A DNA stretch of 64,000 nt, taken from DASZKW01 sp035552775. Lineage in GTDB: Bacteria > Actinomycetota > Acidimicrobiia > Acidimicrobiales > Palsa-688. The position numbers and the translations under genes are program-made. The notes beneath the pieces are model-generated. The model was given only the letters and a program-made list of their open reading frames with translations, did no database searches and was not told the DNA's origin. The stretch lies in assembly GCA_035552775.1 (NCBI GenBank), contig DASZKW010000083.1, forward strand, positions 1-64,000. Reading direction: 5' to 3'. Of the stretch, positions 42,253 to 50,733 are shown in pieces (the first letter of the stretch is position 1; every line of letters starts with the position of its first letter).

Positions 42253-42855
42253 GTGCCGTTCCCCGCCAGGCTGCTCAACCCGGGCGAGGAGATCGTCGTC
42301 GACGTGCGCCCGCACTGGTGGGCGCTGGCGGTCCCCACGGGCGCCGTGGTCGTGGTTCTCGCCGGTGGGCTGGCCGCCCTCGCCGAGGGGGCGCCGGCCC
42401 TCGCCGACTGGGCGCTCCTGGCCTTGGTGGTGGTCGCGCTGGCGTGGATGTTCGGGCGCTACGTCAGGTGGTCCACCACCAACCTCGTCGTCACCACCGA
42501 TCGCCTGGTGCACCGCAGGGGCGTCATCGCCAAGGTCGGCCGGGAGATCCCGCTCGACCAGTTGAGCGACATCAGCTACCGCCAGAGCATCTTCGATCGC
42601 ATCATCGGCGCCGGCGACCTGCTCCTCGAGTCCGCCGGCCGCGACAGCGCCGAGGTGTTCGCCGACCTTCCCGACCCCTCGGCGATACAGAACGAGATCT
42701 ATCGCCAGATCGCCGCTAGGCGCTACCGGGGCGGCGCCCGGCGGGAGCTGTCGCTGCCCGAGCAACTCGAAAAGCTCGACGAGCTGCGCCGCCGGGGCGT
42801 GCTCACCCAGGCAGAGTTCGACGCCCAGAAGTCGCAGTTGCTCAACCGGATGTGA
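42253..42855 (+). CDS. Membrane PH-domain (bPH2) protein with SHOCT tail
   Basis: A 200-residue protein. Two hydrophobic helices (about 24-45 and 53-70) precede a bacterial pleckstrin-homology domain (bPH2/DUF304: TTNLVVTTDRLVHRRGVIAK...IPLDQLSDISYRQSIFDRII). The C-terminal ~30 residues form a SHOCT motif (LEKLDELRRRGVLTQAEFDA). These modules mediate membrane-proximal oligomerisation; no enzymatic role is expected. The GTG starts 3 bases after the Ddl-like stop, so it is in the same operon. Confidence 0.82.
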   Translation: MPFPARLLNPGEEIVVDVRPHWWALAVPTGAVVVVLAGGLAALAEGAPALADWALLALVVVALAWMFGRYVRWSTTNLVVTTDRLVHRRGVIAKVGREIPLDQLSDISYRQSIFDRIIGAGDLLLESAGRDSAEVFADLPDPSAIQNEIYRQIAARRYRGGARRELSLPEQLEKLDELRRRGVLTQAEFDAQKSQLLNRM

Positions 42856-42859
42856 AGCC

Positions 42860-44062
42860 GTGACGGGAGCGAGTTCGGTTGCAGTCGTGGGTGGCGGCAT
42901 CGTGGGCCTCGCCGTCGCCCACCGGCTCCTGGTCGAGCGACCCGGCGCCACCGTGGTCGTCTACGAGAAGGAGGCGGAGGTAGGGACCCACCAGACCGGC
43001 CACAACAGCGGGGTGCTGCACGCCGGCATCTACTACCGGCCCGGGTCGCTCAAGGCCGAGCTGTGCCGGCGGGGGGGCGAGGCGCTCCGCCGGTACTGCG
43101 CCGGCCACGGCATCGAGGTTCGTGAGGCGGGCAAGGTGATCGTCGCCCGCAACGACGGCGAGGTCCCCGGGCTCGGGCGCATCTGGGACCGGGCGTCGGC
43201 CAACGGGGTGCCCGGCCTGGCCCGCCTCGACGCCCCCGGCCTGGCCCGGGTGGAGCCTCACGTCACGGGGGTGGCGGCGATCCACAGCCCGCACACCGCG
43301 GTGGTGGACTTCGGGGCGGTCGCCAGGGCCCTCGCCGCCGACGTGGCTGGCGCCGGGGGCGAGGTCCGGCTTCGGGAGCGGGTGGAAGCGGTACGCCCCG
43401 ACGGGCCCGGCTGGCGGGTGGTCACGGCCGGCGCCGGCGTGGGGTCCGGCGGTCGTTTCGAAGCCGTGGTCGTCTGCGCCGGCCTCGGTACCGACCGTCT
43501 CACCGGTGCCGGCCGGCGGGCTCGGTTGCGGGTCCTGCCGTTCCGGGGGCAGTACCACCGCCTGGCGCCGGGAGCCGCCGGCCTGGTGAAGGGGCTCGTG
43601 TACCCGGTCCCCGACCCGCGGTTCCCTTTCCTCGGCATCCACCTGACCCGGGGTATCGACGGTGAAGTCCTCGTTGGGCCCAATGCCGTGCTTGCCCTGG
43701 CCCCGGAGGGTTACCGCCGGTCCGACGTCGACCCCGCCGCTCTTGTCTCCCTGGTTTCGTGGCCCGGCTCGTGGCGCATGGCCCGGCGTTACTGGCGCAC
43801 AGGAGTGGCCGAGTTGGCGACGTCATTGTCCCGCCATGCGTTCGCGTCGGCGGCGCGCACCTATGTCCCTGCCATCAGCGACACCGACCTGCTGGCCGCC
43901 CCCGCCGGCGTGCGGGCCCAGGCGGTGGACAACACGGGCAGCCTGATCGACGACTTCGCAATCGACGCCAGCGGCGGTTTGGTGGTGGTGCGCAACGCCC
44001 CCTCGCCCGCCGCCACGTCCAGCCTGGCGATCGCCGAGCGCCTCGTGACCCTCGTGCCCTAG
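42860..44062 (+). CDS. lhgO: L-2-hydroxyglutarate oxidase
   Basis: A 400-residue FAD-dependent DAO-family enzyme that oxidises L-2-hydroxyglutarate to 2-oxoglutarate. AVVGGGIVGLAVAHRLL is the FAD loop; THQTGHNSGVLHAGIYYRPG, SLKAELCRRG, PFRGQYHRL and FLGIHLTRGIDGEVLVGPNA are strongly characteristic of LhgO. It repairs metabolic side-products or channels electrons to quinone, and its product feeds the kgd reaction encoded elsewhere in the window. GTG 42860 lies 4 bases after the PH-domain gene. Confidence 0.9.
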   Translation: MTGASSVAVVGGGIVGLAVAHRLLVERPGATVVVYEKEAEVGTHQTGHNSGVLHAGIYYRPGSLKAELCRRGGEALRRYCAGHGIEVREAGKVIVARNDGEVPGLGRIWDRASANGVPGLARLDAPGLARVEPHVTGVAAIHSPHTAVVDFGAVARALAADVAGAGGEVRLRERVEAVRPDGPGWRVVTAGAGVGSGGRFEAVVVCAGLGTDRLTGAGRRARLRVLPFRGQYHRLAPGAAGLVKGLVYPVPDPRFPFLGIHLTRGIDGEVLVGPNAVLALAPEGYRRSDVDPAALVSLVSWPGSWRMARRYWRTGVAELATSLSRHAFASAARTYVPAISDTDLLAAPAGVRAQAVDNTGSLIDDFAIDASGGLVVVRNAPSPAATSSLAIAERLVTLVP

Positions 44063-44141
44063 CCCGGTGGCGACGCCCGGCGAGCCGCCCCCCGGGGCGC
44101 CACAACTTGCCGGCGGGGAGGCTTGGAGCGATGATCGACCC

Positions 44142-45329
44142 ATGCCCGGGCCGCTGCAGGGGATCAGGGTGATCGAGCTCGCCGGGATAGGCCCGGGGCC
44201 GTTCGCTGCCATGGTCCTCGCCGACCTGGGTGCGGACGTGATCCGAGTCGACCGGGCCTCCTCCGTCCGGCGCGCCGCCCCCGACACCGTTCCGACCGAC
44301 ACCGTCCCGACCGACACCGTCCCGACCGACACCATGGGTCGCGGCAGGCGTTCGATCGGGGTCGACCTGAAGACAACTGCGGGCATCGAGGTCGTCCTCC
44401 GCCTCGTCTCCAGTGCGGAAGCCCTGATCGAGGGTTTCCGCCCCGGGGTTACCGAACGCCTCGGCCTAGGTCCCGAGGATTGTTGGACCCGCAACCCCAA
44501 GCTGGTCTACGGGCGCATGACTGGTTGGGGCCAGGACGGGCCGTACGCATCCTGCGCCGGCCACGACATCAACTACGCCGCCCTGTCCGGCACGCTCTCG
44601 CTCATCGGGCGCCGGGGGGAGCCGCCCCTGCCCCCCGTCAACTTCCTCGCCGACTTCGGTGGCGGCGGAATGCTGCTGGCCCTCGGGATCCTGGCCGGCG
44701 TGCTGGCGGTGTCGCGGTCGGGGCGGGGCCAGGTGGTCGACGCAGCCATGGTCGACGGTGCCGCCCTGCTTTCCACCATGATCTGGGGGTTTGCGGCTAC
44801 CGGAGACTGGGGCGAGCGCGGCACCAACCTGCTCGACACCGGAGCGTGGTTTTATCAGACCTACGAGTGCGCCGACGGCCGGTACATCACGATCGGGTCG
44901 CTAGAACCGCAGTTCTACTCCGAGATGCTGCGACTGACCGGCCTCGGCGCCGGCGCCGACGGCGGCGGGCTGGTGCCCGACCAGCACGACAGGTCAACGT
45001 GGCCTGCGATGAAAGAGCGGATGGCCGCCGCGGTGCGGACCAAGAGCCGGGACGAATGGTGCGCACTGCTCGAGCACACCGACGCCTGTTTCGCTCCGGT
45101 GCTCACCATGGAGGAAGCGACGCAGCATCCCCACAACCGGGCGCGGGGAACGTTCGTCAATGTGGCCGGGGTCGTCCAGCCGGGCCCCGCGCCCCGCTTC
45201 AGCCGGACGCCACCCGACATCCCCCACCCGCCGCCCGCCCCCGGCGCACATACAGAGGCAGTGCTGGGCGACCTCGGTTTCTCGGTCGGCGACGTGAAGG
45301 CGATGCTCGAGGCGGGTGCCGTGCGCTGA
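44142..45329 (+). CDS. Alpha-methylacyl-CoA racemase-like family III CoA enzyme
   Basis: A 395-residue CaiB/BaiF-family protein. PLQGIRVIELAGIGPGPFA opens the fold. His141 in AGHDINYAALSG and Asp171 in FLADFGGGGML correspond to the catalytic His/Asp pair of M. tuberculosis MCR, arguing for racemase rather than CoA-transferase activity. It would epimerise 2-methylacyl-CoAs during branched-chain or sterol side-chain breakdown. Residues ~48-63 are a DTVPT repeat encoded by a 15-bp tandem repeat, absent from homologues as I know them. ATG 44142 gives the family N-terminus. Confidence 0.87.
   Translation: MPGPLQGIRVIELAGIGPGPFAAMVLADLGADVIRVDRASSVRRAAPDTVPTDTVPTDTVPTDTMGRGRRSIGVDLKTTAGIEVVLRLVSSAEALIEGFRPGVTERLGLGPEDCWTRNPKLVYGRMTGWGQDGPYASCAGHDINYAALSGTLSLIGRRGEPPLPPVNFLADFGGGGMLLALGILAGVLAVSRSGRGQVVDAAMVDGAALLSTMIWGFAATGDWGERGTNLLDTGAWFYQTYECADGRYITIGSLEPQFYSEMLRLTGLGAGADGGGLVPDQHDRSTWPAMKERMAAAVRTKSRDEWCALLEHTDACFAPVLTMEEATQHPHNRARGTFVNVAGVVQPGPAPRFSRTPPDIPHPPPAPGAHTEAVLGDLGFSVGDVKAMLEAGAVR
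44281..44338 (+). repeat. 15-bp tandem repeat inside the AMACR-like gene
   Basis: CCGACACCGTCCCGA-type units start at 44281, 44296, 44311 and 44326; the last is partial. They keep the frame and encode DTVPT repeats. The number of units could vary between strains. Confidence 0.8.
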
Positions 45330-45375
45330 AGGCCGAGCGGGCGGGCCCGGTACCCGCGCCGTGAGCGCGTGGTGG

Positions 45376-45618
45376 TCAGTCGCCCAGGTTGACCACCGGG
45401 CACGTGAGGGTCCGCGTGATGCCCTCGATCATCTGGAGCCGGCTCACAACCATGCGTCCGAGCTCGTCGACCGATGCCGCTTCCGCCCGGACGATCACGT
45501 CGTAGGGCCCCGTCACGTCCTCGGCGGCCACCACGCCCTGGATCCCTCCGACCTCGCGCGCCACCGACTCCGCTTTGCCCACTTCGGTCTGGATCAGTAC
45601 GTAGGCGCTGACAGCCAC
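45376..45618 (-). CDS. Stand-alone Lrp/AsnC ligand-binding (RAM) domain protein
   Basis: An 80-residue protein consisting only of the RAM effector domain of Lrp/AsnC regulators: VSAYVLIQTEVGKAESVARE and VTGPYDVIVRAEAASVDELG. The DNA-binding HTH half is absent. Such single-domain proteins form multimers, bind amino acids and may modulate partner proteins. The GTG at 45618 is set by a strong AGGAGG ribosome-binding site. It lies downstream of pckG on the same strand, with a large inverted repeat in between. Confidence 0.85.
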   Translation of the reverse strand: MAVSAYVLIQTEVGKAESVAREVGGIQGVVAAEDVTGPYDVIVRAEAASVDELGRMVVSRLQMIEGITRTLTCPVVNLGD

Positions 45619-45681
45619 TGGGCTACCTTCCTCCTCGTGGGTCCAGGTCTCCCGGACCACGCGCGGCAATCGTAACGACCG

Positions 45682-45737
45682 GGTACCGGTTGTGCAGTTC
45701 TCGGGGATATAGCCCATACTTCTGCACAACAGGTACC
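45682..45737. repeat. Long inverted repeat between pckG and the Lrp-RAM gene
   Basis: GGTACCGGTTGTGCAG (45682-45697) and CTGCACAACAGGTACC (45722-45737) are complementary at 15 of 16 positions and flank a 24-base AT-richer loop. It begins 18 bases after the pckG stop. It may be a terminator or attenuator for pckG, or a regulator-binding site for the RAM gene; there is no U-tract. Confidence 0.65.
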
Positions 45738-45755
45738 GCCGGCCGGCGACGCCCG

Positions 45756-47600
45756 CTAGCCCAGCCGGCGCCGCAGCTCCTCGAGCTCGTCGTGCAGTGC
45801 GGCCGGGACCCGTGGCCCGAGAAACTCGTAGTGCGAAGCGATAAGGGGGAGCTCCGCCTTCCATTCGTCGGCGTCGACCCGGAGGAGCTCGGCCATGTCG
45901 TCGTCCGTCACCCCAAGGCCGTCGCGGGGGATGGCGCCGGCGGCCGGGTGCATGCCGATCGGCGACGGGACCGCAGCACCCCGCCCCTCGCAGCGCTCGA
46001 AGATCCACTCGAGCACCCGGCTGTTATCACCGAAGCCGGGCCACAACAGCCGGCCGCCGGCGTCCCTGCGGAACCAGTTGACGTAGAACACCCGGGGAAG
46101 CTTCGACGCATCGGTGGCTTGTCCCATGGCGAGCCAGTGCCCCAGGTAGTCGGCCATGTTGTAGCCGCAAAACGGGAGCATGGCGAAGGGGTCGTGGCGC
46201 AGCCTGCCCACCGTCCCGGCCGCCGCAGCCGTCGTCTCCGAAGTCATGATCGAGCCCAGGAACACCCCGTGGCGCCAGTTGAACGCCTCGGTGATCAACG
46301 GCACCACGCCGGAGCGCCGCCCCCCGACGAGGATGGCCGAGATGGGGACGCCCCGGGGGTCCTCCCACTCCGGGGCGATGGCCGGGTCCTGCGACGCCGG
46401 GGCGGTGAACCGGGCGTTGGGGTGGGAGGCAGGGCCGAGCCCCTGGCCCCCCTCCTCCACCGGCGTGGCGGCCTGCGGGGTCCAAGAAGCGCGCTTCCAC
46501 GACGTCAGGTGGGCCGGGGCCTCCTCGGTCATGCCCTCCCACCACACGTCGCCGTCGTCTGTGAGCGCAGTGTTGGTGAAGATGCAGTTGGCCGACAGGG
46601 TCAGCATTGCATTGAGATTGGTCCTGTTGCTCGTGCCGGGGGCGACGCCGAAGAAGCCGTTCTCCGGGTTGATGGCCCACAGTCGGCCATCGGGCCCGAA
46701 CTTCATCCAGCAGATGTCGTCGCCGACCGTCTCTACCTTCCAGCCCGGCAGGGTCGGGATCATCATGGCCAGATTGGTCTTGCCGCACGCAGAGGGGAAC
46801 GCCCCGGTGATGTAGCGGGCCTCCCCGGCCGGCGACGTGACCTTGACGATGAGCATGTGCTCGGCCAGCCAGCCGTCGTCGCGGGCCATGACCGACGCGA
46901 TGCGCAGAGCGAAGCATTTCTTGCCCAGCAGGGCGTTGCCTCCGTAGCCGGAGCCGTACGACCAGATCTCGCGGGTGGTGGGAAAGTGGACTATGTACTT
47001 GTTGTCCGGGTCGCAGGGCCACGCCACATCGGCGGCGCCGGGCTCGAGGGGGGCGCCGACGGAGTGCACGCAGGGCACAAACTCGCCGCCGTCGCCGAGG
47101 ATCTCGAGGGCACCGGTCCCCACGCGGGTCATGATCCGCATGCTGACGGCGACGTAGGCCGAGTCGGTCAACTGCACGCCGATGTGGGCGATAGGGGACC
47201 CGAGCGGGCCCATGGAGAACGGAACGACGTACATGGTGCGTCCCGCCATGCAGCCCCGGTACAACTCAGTGAGGGTCGCCTTCATCTCCTCTGGCGGCTG
47301 CCAGTTGTTGGTGGCGCCGGCGTCGGCTCGGGCTTCGGAGCAGATGAACGTGCGGCTCTCCACCCGGGCCACGTCGGCAGGGTCGGAGGTTGCCCAGTAG
47401 CTGTTGGGGCGCTTGGCCTCCGACAGCTTGGTGAAGGTCCCGGCGTCGACGAGGCTCTGGCACAGGGCGTCGTACTCCTCGGCGGTACCGTCGCACCATT
47501 CCACCCGCGCCGGGGTGAGCAGGGCGCGCCACTCGTCGACCCACGCCAGCAGCTTCTTGTGGGAGGTGAGGGGCTCGACGGAGCTCTCGACGGCCTTCAT
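45756..47600 (-). CDS. pckG: Phosphoenolpyruvate carboxykinase (GTP)
   Basis: A 614-residue GTP-dependent PEPCK, which converts oxaloacetate to PEP for gluconeogenesis or runs in reverse. FPSACGKTNLAM is the P-loop with the reactive Cys, typical of the GTP class. RTMYVVPFSMGPLGSP, GSGYGGNALLGKKCFALR (substrate/metal site) and GMTEEAPAHLTSW are conserved. Length is normal. ATG 47600 begins MKAVESSVEPLTSHKKLLAW. It is divergent from thiL, with 56 bases between start codons. Confidence 0.95.
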   Translation of the reverse strand: MKAVESSVEPLTSHKKLLAWVDEWRALLTPARVEWCDGTAEEYDALCQSLVDAGTFTKLSEAKRPNSYWATSDPADVARVESRTFICSEARADAGATNNWQPPEEMKATLTELYRGCMAGRTMYVVPFSMGPLGSPIAHIGVQLTDSAYVAVSMRIMTRVGTGALEILGDGGEFVPCVHSVGAPLEPGAADVAWPCDPDNKYIVHFPTTREIWSYGSGYGGNALLGKKCFALRIASVMARDDGWLAEHMLIVKVTSPAGEARYITGAFPSACGKTNLAMMIPTLPGWKVETVGDDICWMKFGPDGRLWAINPENGFFGVAPGTSNRTNLNAMLTLSANCIFTNTALTDDGDVWWEGMTEEAPAHLTSWKRASWTPQAATPVEEGGQGLGPASHPNARFTAPASQDPAIAPEWEDPRGVPISAILVGGRRSGVVPLITEAFNWRHGVFLGSIMTSETTAAAAGTVGRLRHDPFAMLPFCGYNMADYLGHWLAMGQATDASKLPRVFYVNWFRRDAGGRLLWPGFGDNSRVLEWIFERCEGRGAAVPSPIGMHPAAGAIPRDGLGVTDDDMAELLRVDADEWKAELPLIASHYEFLGPRVPAALHDELEELRRRLG

Positions 47601-47627
47601 GGTGTCGCGCGTCCTCCTAGTTCTGCC

Positions 47628-47633
47628 TACGCT
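47628..47633 (+). promoter_or_regulatory. Putative -10 box (TACGCT) upstream of thiL
   Basis: TACGCT lies 6 bases before an out-of-frame GTG at 47640 that opens a 9-codon ORF ending at the thiL start region. Confidence 0.4.
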
Positions 47634-47639
47634 CGCGCC

Positions 47640-47669
47640 GTGGTTCAAGGTAACGGATGCCCGATGTGA
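47640..47669 (+). CDS. Possible 9-codon leader ORF coupled to thiL
   Basis: Reading from GTG at 47640 gives VVQGNGCPM and a TGA at 47667-47669. The TGA overlaps an in-frame thiL GTG codon at 47666 (GTGA). Together with the TACGCT box 6 bases before it, this looks like a leaderless leader peptide translationally coupled to thiL. Such a short ORF can arise by chance. Confidence 0.3.
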   Translation: MVQGNGCPM

Positions 47670-48649
47670 ACGGTGAGATGGCCGCCATCGCCAGGTTGGC
47701 CGCCATGTTGAGGCGACCGCCGGCGGGCGAGGTGTGGATCGGCGACGACACGGCGGTTGTGGGTGCTCCCCGGGGGTGGCTGCTTCTTGCCGCGGACACC
47801 GTCGTCGAAGGCGTGCACGCGGACCTGTCGCTCACCGGGCTCGACGACCTGGGATGGAAGGCCATGGCCGCCAATGTCAGCGACGTGGCCGCCATGGGAG
47901 GCCGACCGGGCCACGCGCTGGTGACGGTGGCCGGACCGGTCGGCACGGATCTCGATCTGCTGTACGAGGGGATCAGGGCGGCCGCCGAGGCCTACCAGTG
48001 CCCGGTGGTCGGGGGGGACCTGGTGAGCAGCCCGGTGCTGGTGGTGACGGTGGCGGTGACCGGATCGGTCGAAGGCACACCGGTGCCCAGATCAGGGGCG
48101 ACAGCAGGCGAGGGCATCTGGGTAACCGGGCCACTAGGGGGCTCCGCCGCCGGCCTGCGCCTCCTGCGGGAGGGGTCGGGGAAAGGGGCGACCGCTTCGT
48201 TCGAAGCCGATGCTGCGCCCCGGGCCCCGCAGCCGGGAACCGAAGGCGCCCCCCGGCTCCTGCTCGAAGCGGCGGCGGCCCGTATCGCTGACCATGCCAG
48301 GCCGCGCGCACAGGTGGCCGAGGGGACAGCGGCTCGGGTCGGGGGCGCCACGGCGATGATCGACGTCTCCGACGGCTTCGCAGCGGACCTCGTCCGCCTC
48401 GCCGACGCGTCGGCGGTGGGTGTGGAGATCGACACCGTCCCGGTCGCCGAGGGCGCCACGTTGGATGAGGCGCTCGGAGGCGGTGAGGACTACCGGCTGG
48501 TGTTCACCGCCCCTGACCCTGAGGCCGTGGCGGTCGCCTTCGCCTCGCTCAGCGCGCCGGTGCGCGTGGGGACCTGTGTCGCCGACCCGCGGCGGCGACG
48601 ACTCGCCGGGCGCCCCCTCATCACAGCAGGCTGGGAGCATCCCTGGTGA
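47657..48649 (+). CDS. thiL: Thiamine-monophosphate kinase
   Basis: A 330-residue ThiL, phosphorylating thiamine monophosphate to the active diphosphate. Conserved blocks are WIGDDTAVVG, LLLAADTVVEGVH, WKAMAANVSDVAAMGG, PVVGGDLVSS and MIDVSDGFAADLVRLAD, the metal- and ATP-binding Asp-rich motifs of the AIR-synthase-like fold. GGGEDYRLVF completes it. ATG 47657 is the longest start; GTG 47666 (VNGEMAAIARL) is an alternative supported by a coupled leader ORF. The product is the cofactor of the kgd E1 domain. Confidence 0.92.
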   Translation: MPDVNGEMAAIARLAAMLRRPPAGEVWIGDDTAVVGAPRGWLLLAADTVVEGVHADLSLTGLDDLGWKAMAANVSDVAAMGGRPGHALVTVAGPVGTDLDLLYEGIRAAAEAYQCPVVGGDLVSSPVLVVTVAVTGSVEGTPVPRSGATAGEGIWVTGPLGGSAAGLRLLREGSGKGATASFEADAAPRAPQPGTEGAPRLLLEAAAARIADHARPRAQVAEGTAARVGGATAMIDVSDGFAADLVRLADASAVGVEIDTVPVAEGATLDEALGGGEDYRLVFTAPDPEAVAVAFASLSAPVRVGTCVADPRRRRLAGRPLITAGWEHPW

Positions 48650-48694
48650 CGCTCTGGCGGTGGTGGGCGCTTCTCCGTTTCCGCTCAAGTCGGA

Positions 48695-50437
48695 ATGTGG
48701 CGCCGCCGATGGGAAATCGTGTCCATCGCCGCGCTGGTCGCTGCCCTTGCCTCCTCGGACGAGAAAGGCGCCCGCAGCTTGCTCGAAGGGGATGGGTCGG
48801 GTCCCGACGACATCGCCCGGCTGCTGGTGAGCGCCGGCCACGAGCTTGCGCGCCAACAGCTCGGCGGTGTCCTCGACGGGGCGGTCGTGGCTGCGGCAAC
48901 CGCGCTCGGGCGCCGGCTGCTCGCTACGTCGGTGATCCCGTCGCAGCCCCTTCGAAGCACCCCGGTGGTCGTGATCAGCCCGCCGGCAGAGGCTCACCGT
49001 ATTGACGCCGACGGGGTGGGGGCGGCCCTGCGGGGCTCCGGTTGGAGCGTCGACCAGCTCTCGGGACCTGACGCGGCCGAGGACCTCTACGCGTTCTTGT
49101 CGGCGCGATCAGCTCACGCCCTGGCCGTGACCTGTAGCGGATCCGGAGAGCTGCCCGCGGCGGCTGCCGCCCTCGGCGCCGCCCAGCGGGCGGGCGTCCC
49201 TGCCGTGGTGACCGGTCCGGCCTTCGGTGGTGACGACCTGCGCGCCCTTCGCCTGGGCGCCGACGCGTGGGCACCGGACCTGCGGTCCGTGCTCGCCGTG
49301 GTCGCACGTTGGGCCGATCACCGCCCCGAGCGCGGCCAGGTGACGGCGACGCCGCCGGAATACACGGCGCTACAGGGCGAGCGTCTCGCCCTCATGGCGG
49401 CCGCCGACGCCACCATGTCCTGCGGGCCGGGCTACGACGAGCCCCGCCGCCAGGACCTCGTCGCTGTCGTGGCCCACCTCGGCGCCGCTGTCCTGGTCGA
49501 CGACAGTCGGGTGCTCCTCGACTTCTTGTCGACCGGCCTGGCGGTACCGGAACGGGAGGATGCCGCGGCGCGACTGCTCGACGCCCTGGCCGTGGCCTTA
49601 CCGGTCGGCCTCCGGCGGTCCCGGGACTTCGTCGAGGATGCCCGGCGCCACACGCGCCACGCCCTCGGTCGAAGCGCCCGCCTCCCAGCTCCGTCGACGT
49701 CACCTGCGCCGGGAACGTGGAACCGTCCCGGCCACCAAGCTGAGGCCGGAGACGGTCAGGTCTTCGCCGACCTCCTCCTGCTCGGGGCGACAGCGTGCCA
49801 GGTCCCCATGGCGCTGCTGTCGGTACCCCGGCCGGGGGGCGGGTGGAGCACCCTGTCCTTCGGCGTCGAGCGACGGCATCTGGCCGGCGCCGAGTCGCTC
49901 CTCGAGTACGTGGCCAGACGGCATGAAGGGGTCGAGGTCAGCGACCTCCTGGTTCACCCGGAGCTGTCGAAAAGCCCGTTCGCCGTGCCGCCCCTCGGCG
50001 CCCGTTGGCTCTACGGCATTCCGGCGCGGTCATCTGACGGTTCGGTGATCGGGGTGTTCTGCGTTCTCGAGCGGATGAACAAGCAGATGACAGCCCGGGA
50101 ACAGCGCGCCGTGCGCGCCGTGGCCAGGCAGATGGGTGGCCACCTGGAGCAATGGCGCCGGGCGAGCACGGCGGGGCAGCCACCAGGCGAGGTCGGTCCC
50201 GTGTCCCGGCGATCCGGCGGTTTGGCTGGTGTCGAGATTCGTCCGGAGGGCCCCCAGCTGCTGCGAAGCCACGAGGTGGCTGCCCTCTTCGACGTCACCG
50301 AGCGCACGGTGATCAACTGGGCCGCGTCCGGCAAGCTGGCCTCGCTGCGCACCATGGGGGGCCACCTTCGGTTCCGCCGCGACGACGTGGTCGCGCTCCT
50401 AGCAGGCAGGAACCCCGAGGCGCTTCGTTCAGGCTGA
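48695..50437 (+). CDS. Three-module regulator: B12-binding-like + GAF + BldC/MerR-type HTH
   Basis: A 580-residue protein of unusual architecture. Residues ~1-80 are helical, like the cap of cobalamin-binding modules. Residues ~88-207 form a Rossmann-like B12-binding-type domain (VVVISPPAEAHRIDADGVGA with His101, then ALAVTCSGSGELPAAAAALG and VVTGPAFGGDDLRALRLGAD). Residues ~220-325 are helical. Residues ~355-490 resemble a GAF domain. Residues ~521-570 are an excisionase/BldC-type HTH (LLRSHEVAALFDVTERTVIN...GGHLRFRRDDVVALL). I infer a ligand- or light-responsive transcription factor. ATG 48695 is 45 bases after thiL; GTG 48719 is an alternative start. Confidence 0.68.
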   Translation: MWRRRWEIVSIAALVAALASSDEKGARSLLEGDGSGPDDIARLLVSAGHELARQQLGGVLDGAVVAAATALGRRLLATSVIPSQPLRSTPVVVISPPAEAHRIDADGVGAALRGSGWSVDQLSGPDAAEDLYAFLSARSAHALAVTCSGSGELPAAAAALGAAQRAGVPAVVTGPAFGGDDLRALRLGADAWAPDLRSVLAVVARWADHRPERGQVTATPPEYTALQGERLALMAAADATMSCGPGYDEPRRQDLVAVVAHLGAAVLVDDSRVLLDFLSTGLAVPEREDAAARLLDALAVALPVGLRRSRDFVEDARRHTRHALGRSARLPAPSTSPAPGTWNRPGHQAEAGDGQVFADLLLLGATACQVPMALLSVPRPGGGWSTLSFGVERRHLAGAESLLEYVARRHEGVEVSDLLVHPELSKSPFAVPPLGARWLYGIPARSSDGSVIGVFCVLERMNKQMTAREQRAVRAVARQMGGHLEQWRRASTAGQPPGEVGPVSRRSGGLAGVEIRPEGPQLLRSHEVAALFDVTERTVINWAASGKLASLRTMGGHLRFRRDDVVALLAGRNPEALRSG

Positions 50438-50469
50438 CCGCTTGTTCCGTGCGGGCGCCGCGCCGGCGA

Positions 50470-50664
50470 CTAACGGACAGCCTTGGTGACCTTGCCGGCC
50501 CGGATGCAACTGGTGCAGACCTGGACCCGCCGTGTGCTGCCGTCGACCACTGCCCGCACCCGCTGGATGTTGGGGTTCCACCGCCGCTTGGTACGCCGGT
50601 GGGAGTGGCTGATGCTCATTCCGAACGAGGGGTGTTTACCACACACCTCACAGACCGCTGCCAT
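50470..50664 (-). CDS. rpmB: 50S ribosomal protein L28
   Basis: A 64-residue L28 protein (MAAVCEVCGKHPSFGMSISH, then SHRRTKRRWNPN). CEVC and CTSC give the four cysteines of the zinc-binding (C+) form. ATG 50664 is preceded by a purine-rich GGAAGGAAGG sequence. It is divergent from fakA with an 82-base gap, the usual actinobacterial arrangement at this cluster. Confidence 0.95.
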   Translation of the reverse strand: MAAVCEVCGKHPSFGMSISHSHRRTKRRWNPNIQRVRAVVDGSTRRVQVCTSCIRAGKVTKAVR

Positions 50665-50733
50665 CTCGGGACGCACCTTCCTTCCAGGACCTTGTCGGAT
50701 CCGCCGCCGGATCTCACCGGGAGCGAGCCAGGT

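Noticed and set aside
47601..47656. A TPP riboswitch upstream of thiL
   Set aside because: The 56-base gap is too short and lacks the conserved CUGAGA/ACCUGA-type elements.
45690..47669. A 659-codon plus-strand open frame
   Set aside because: It is antisense to pckG; its composition (Gly/Arg/Ala/His-rich) is that of a GC-driven shadow frame and no family motif is visible.
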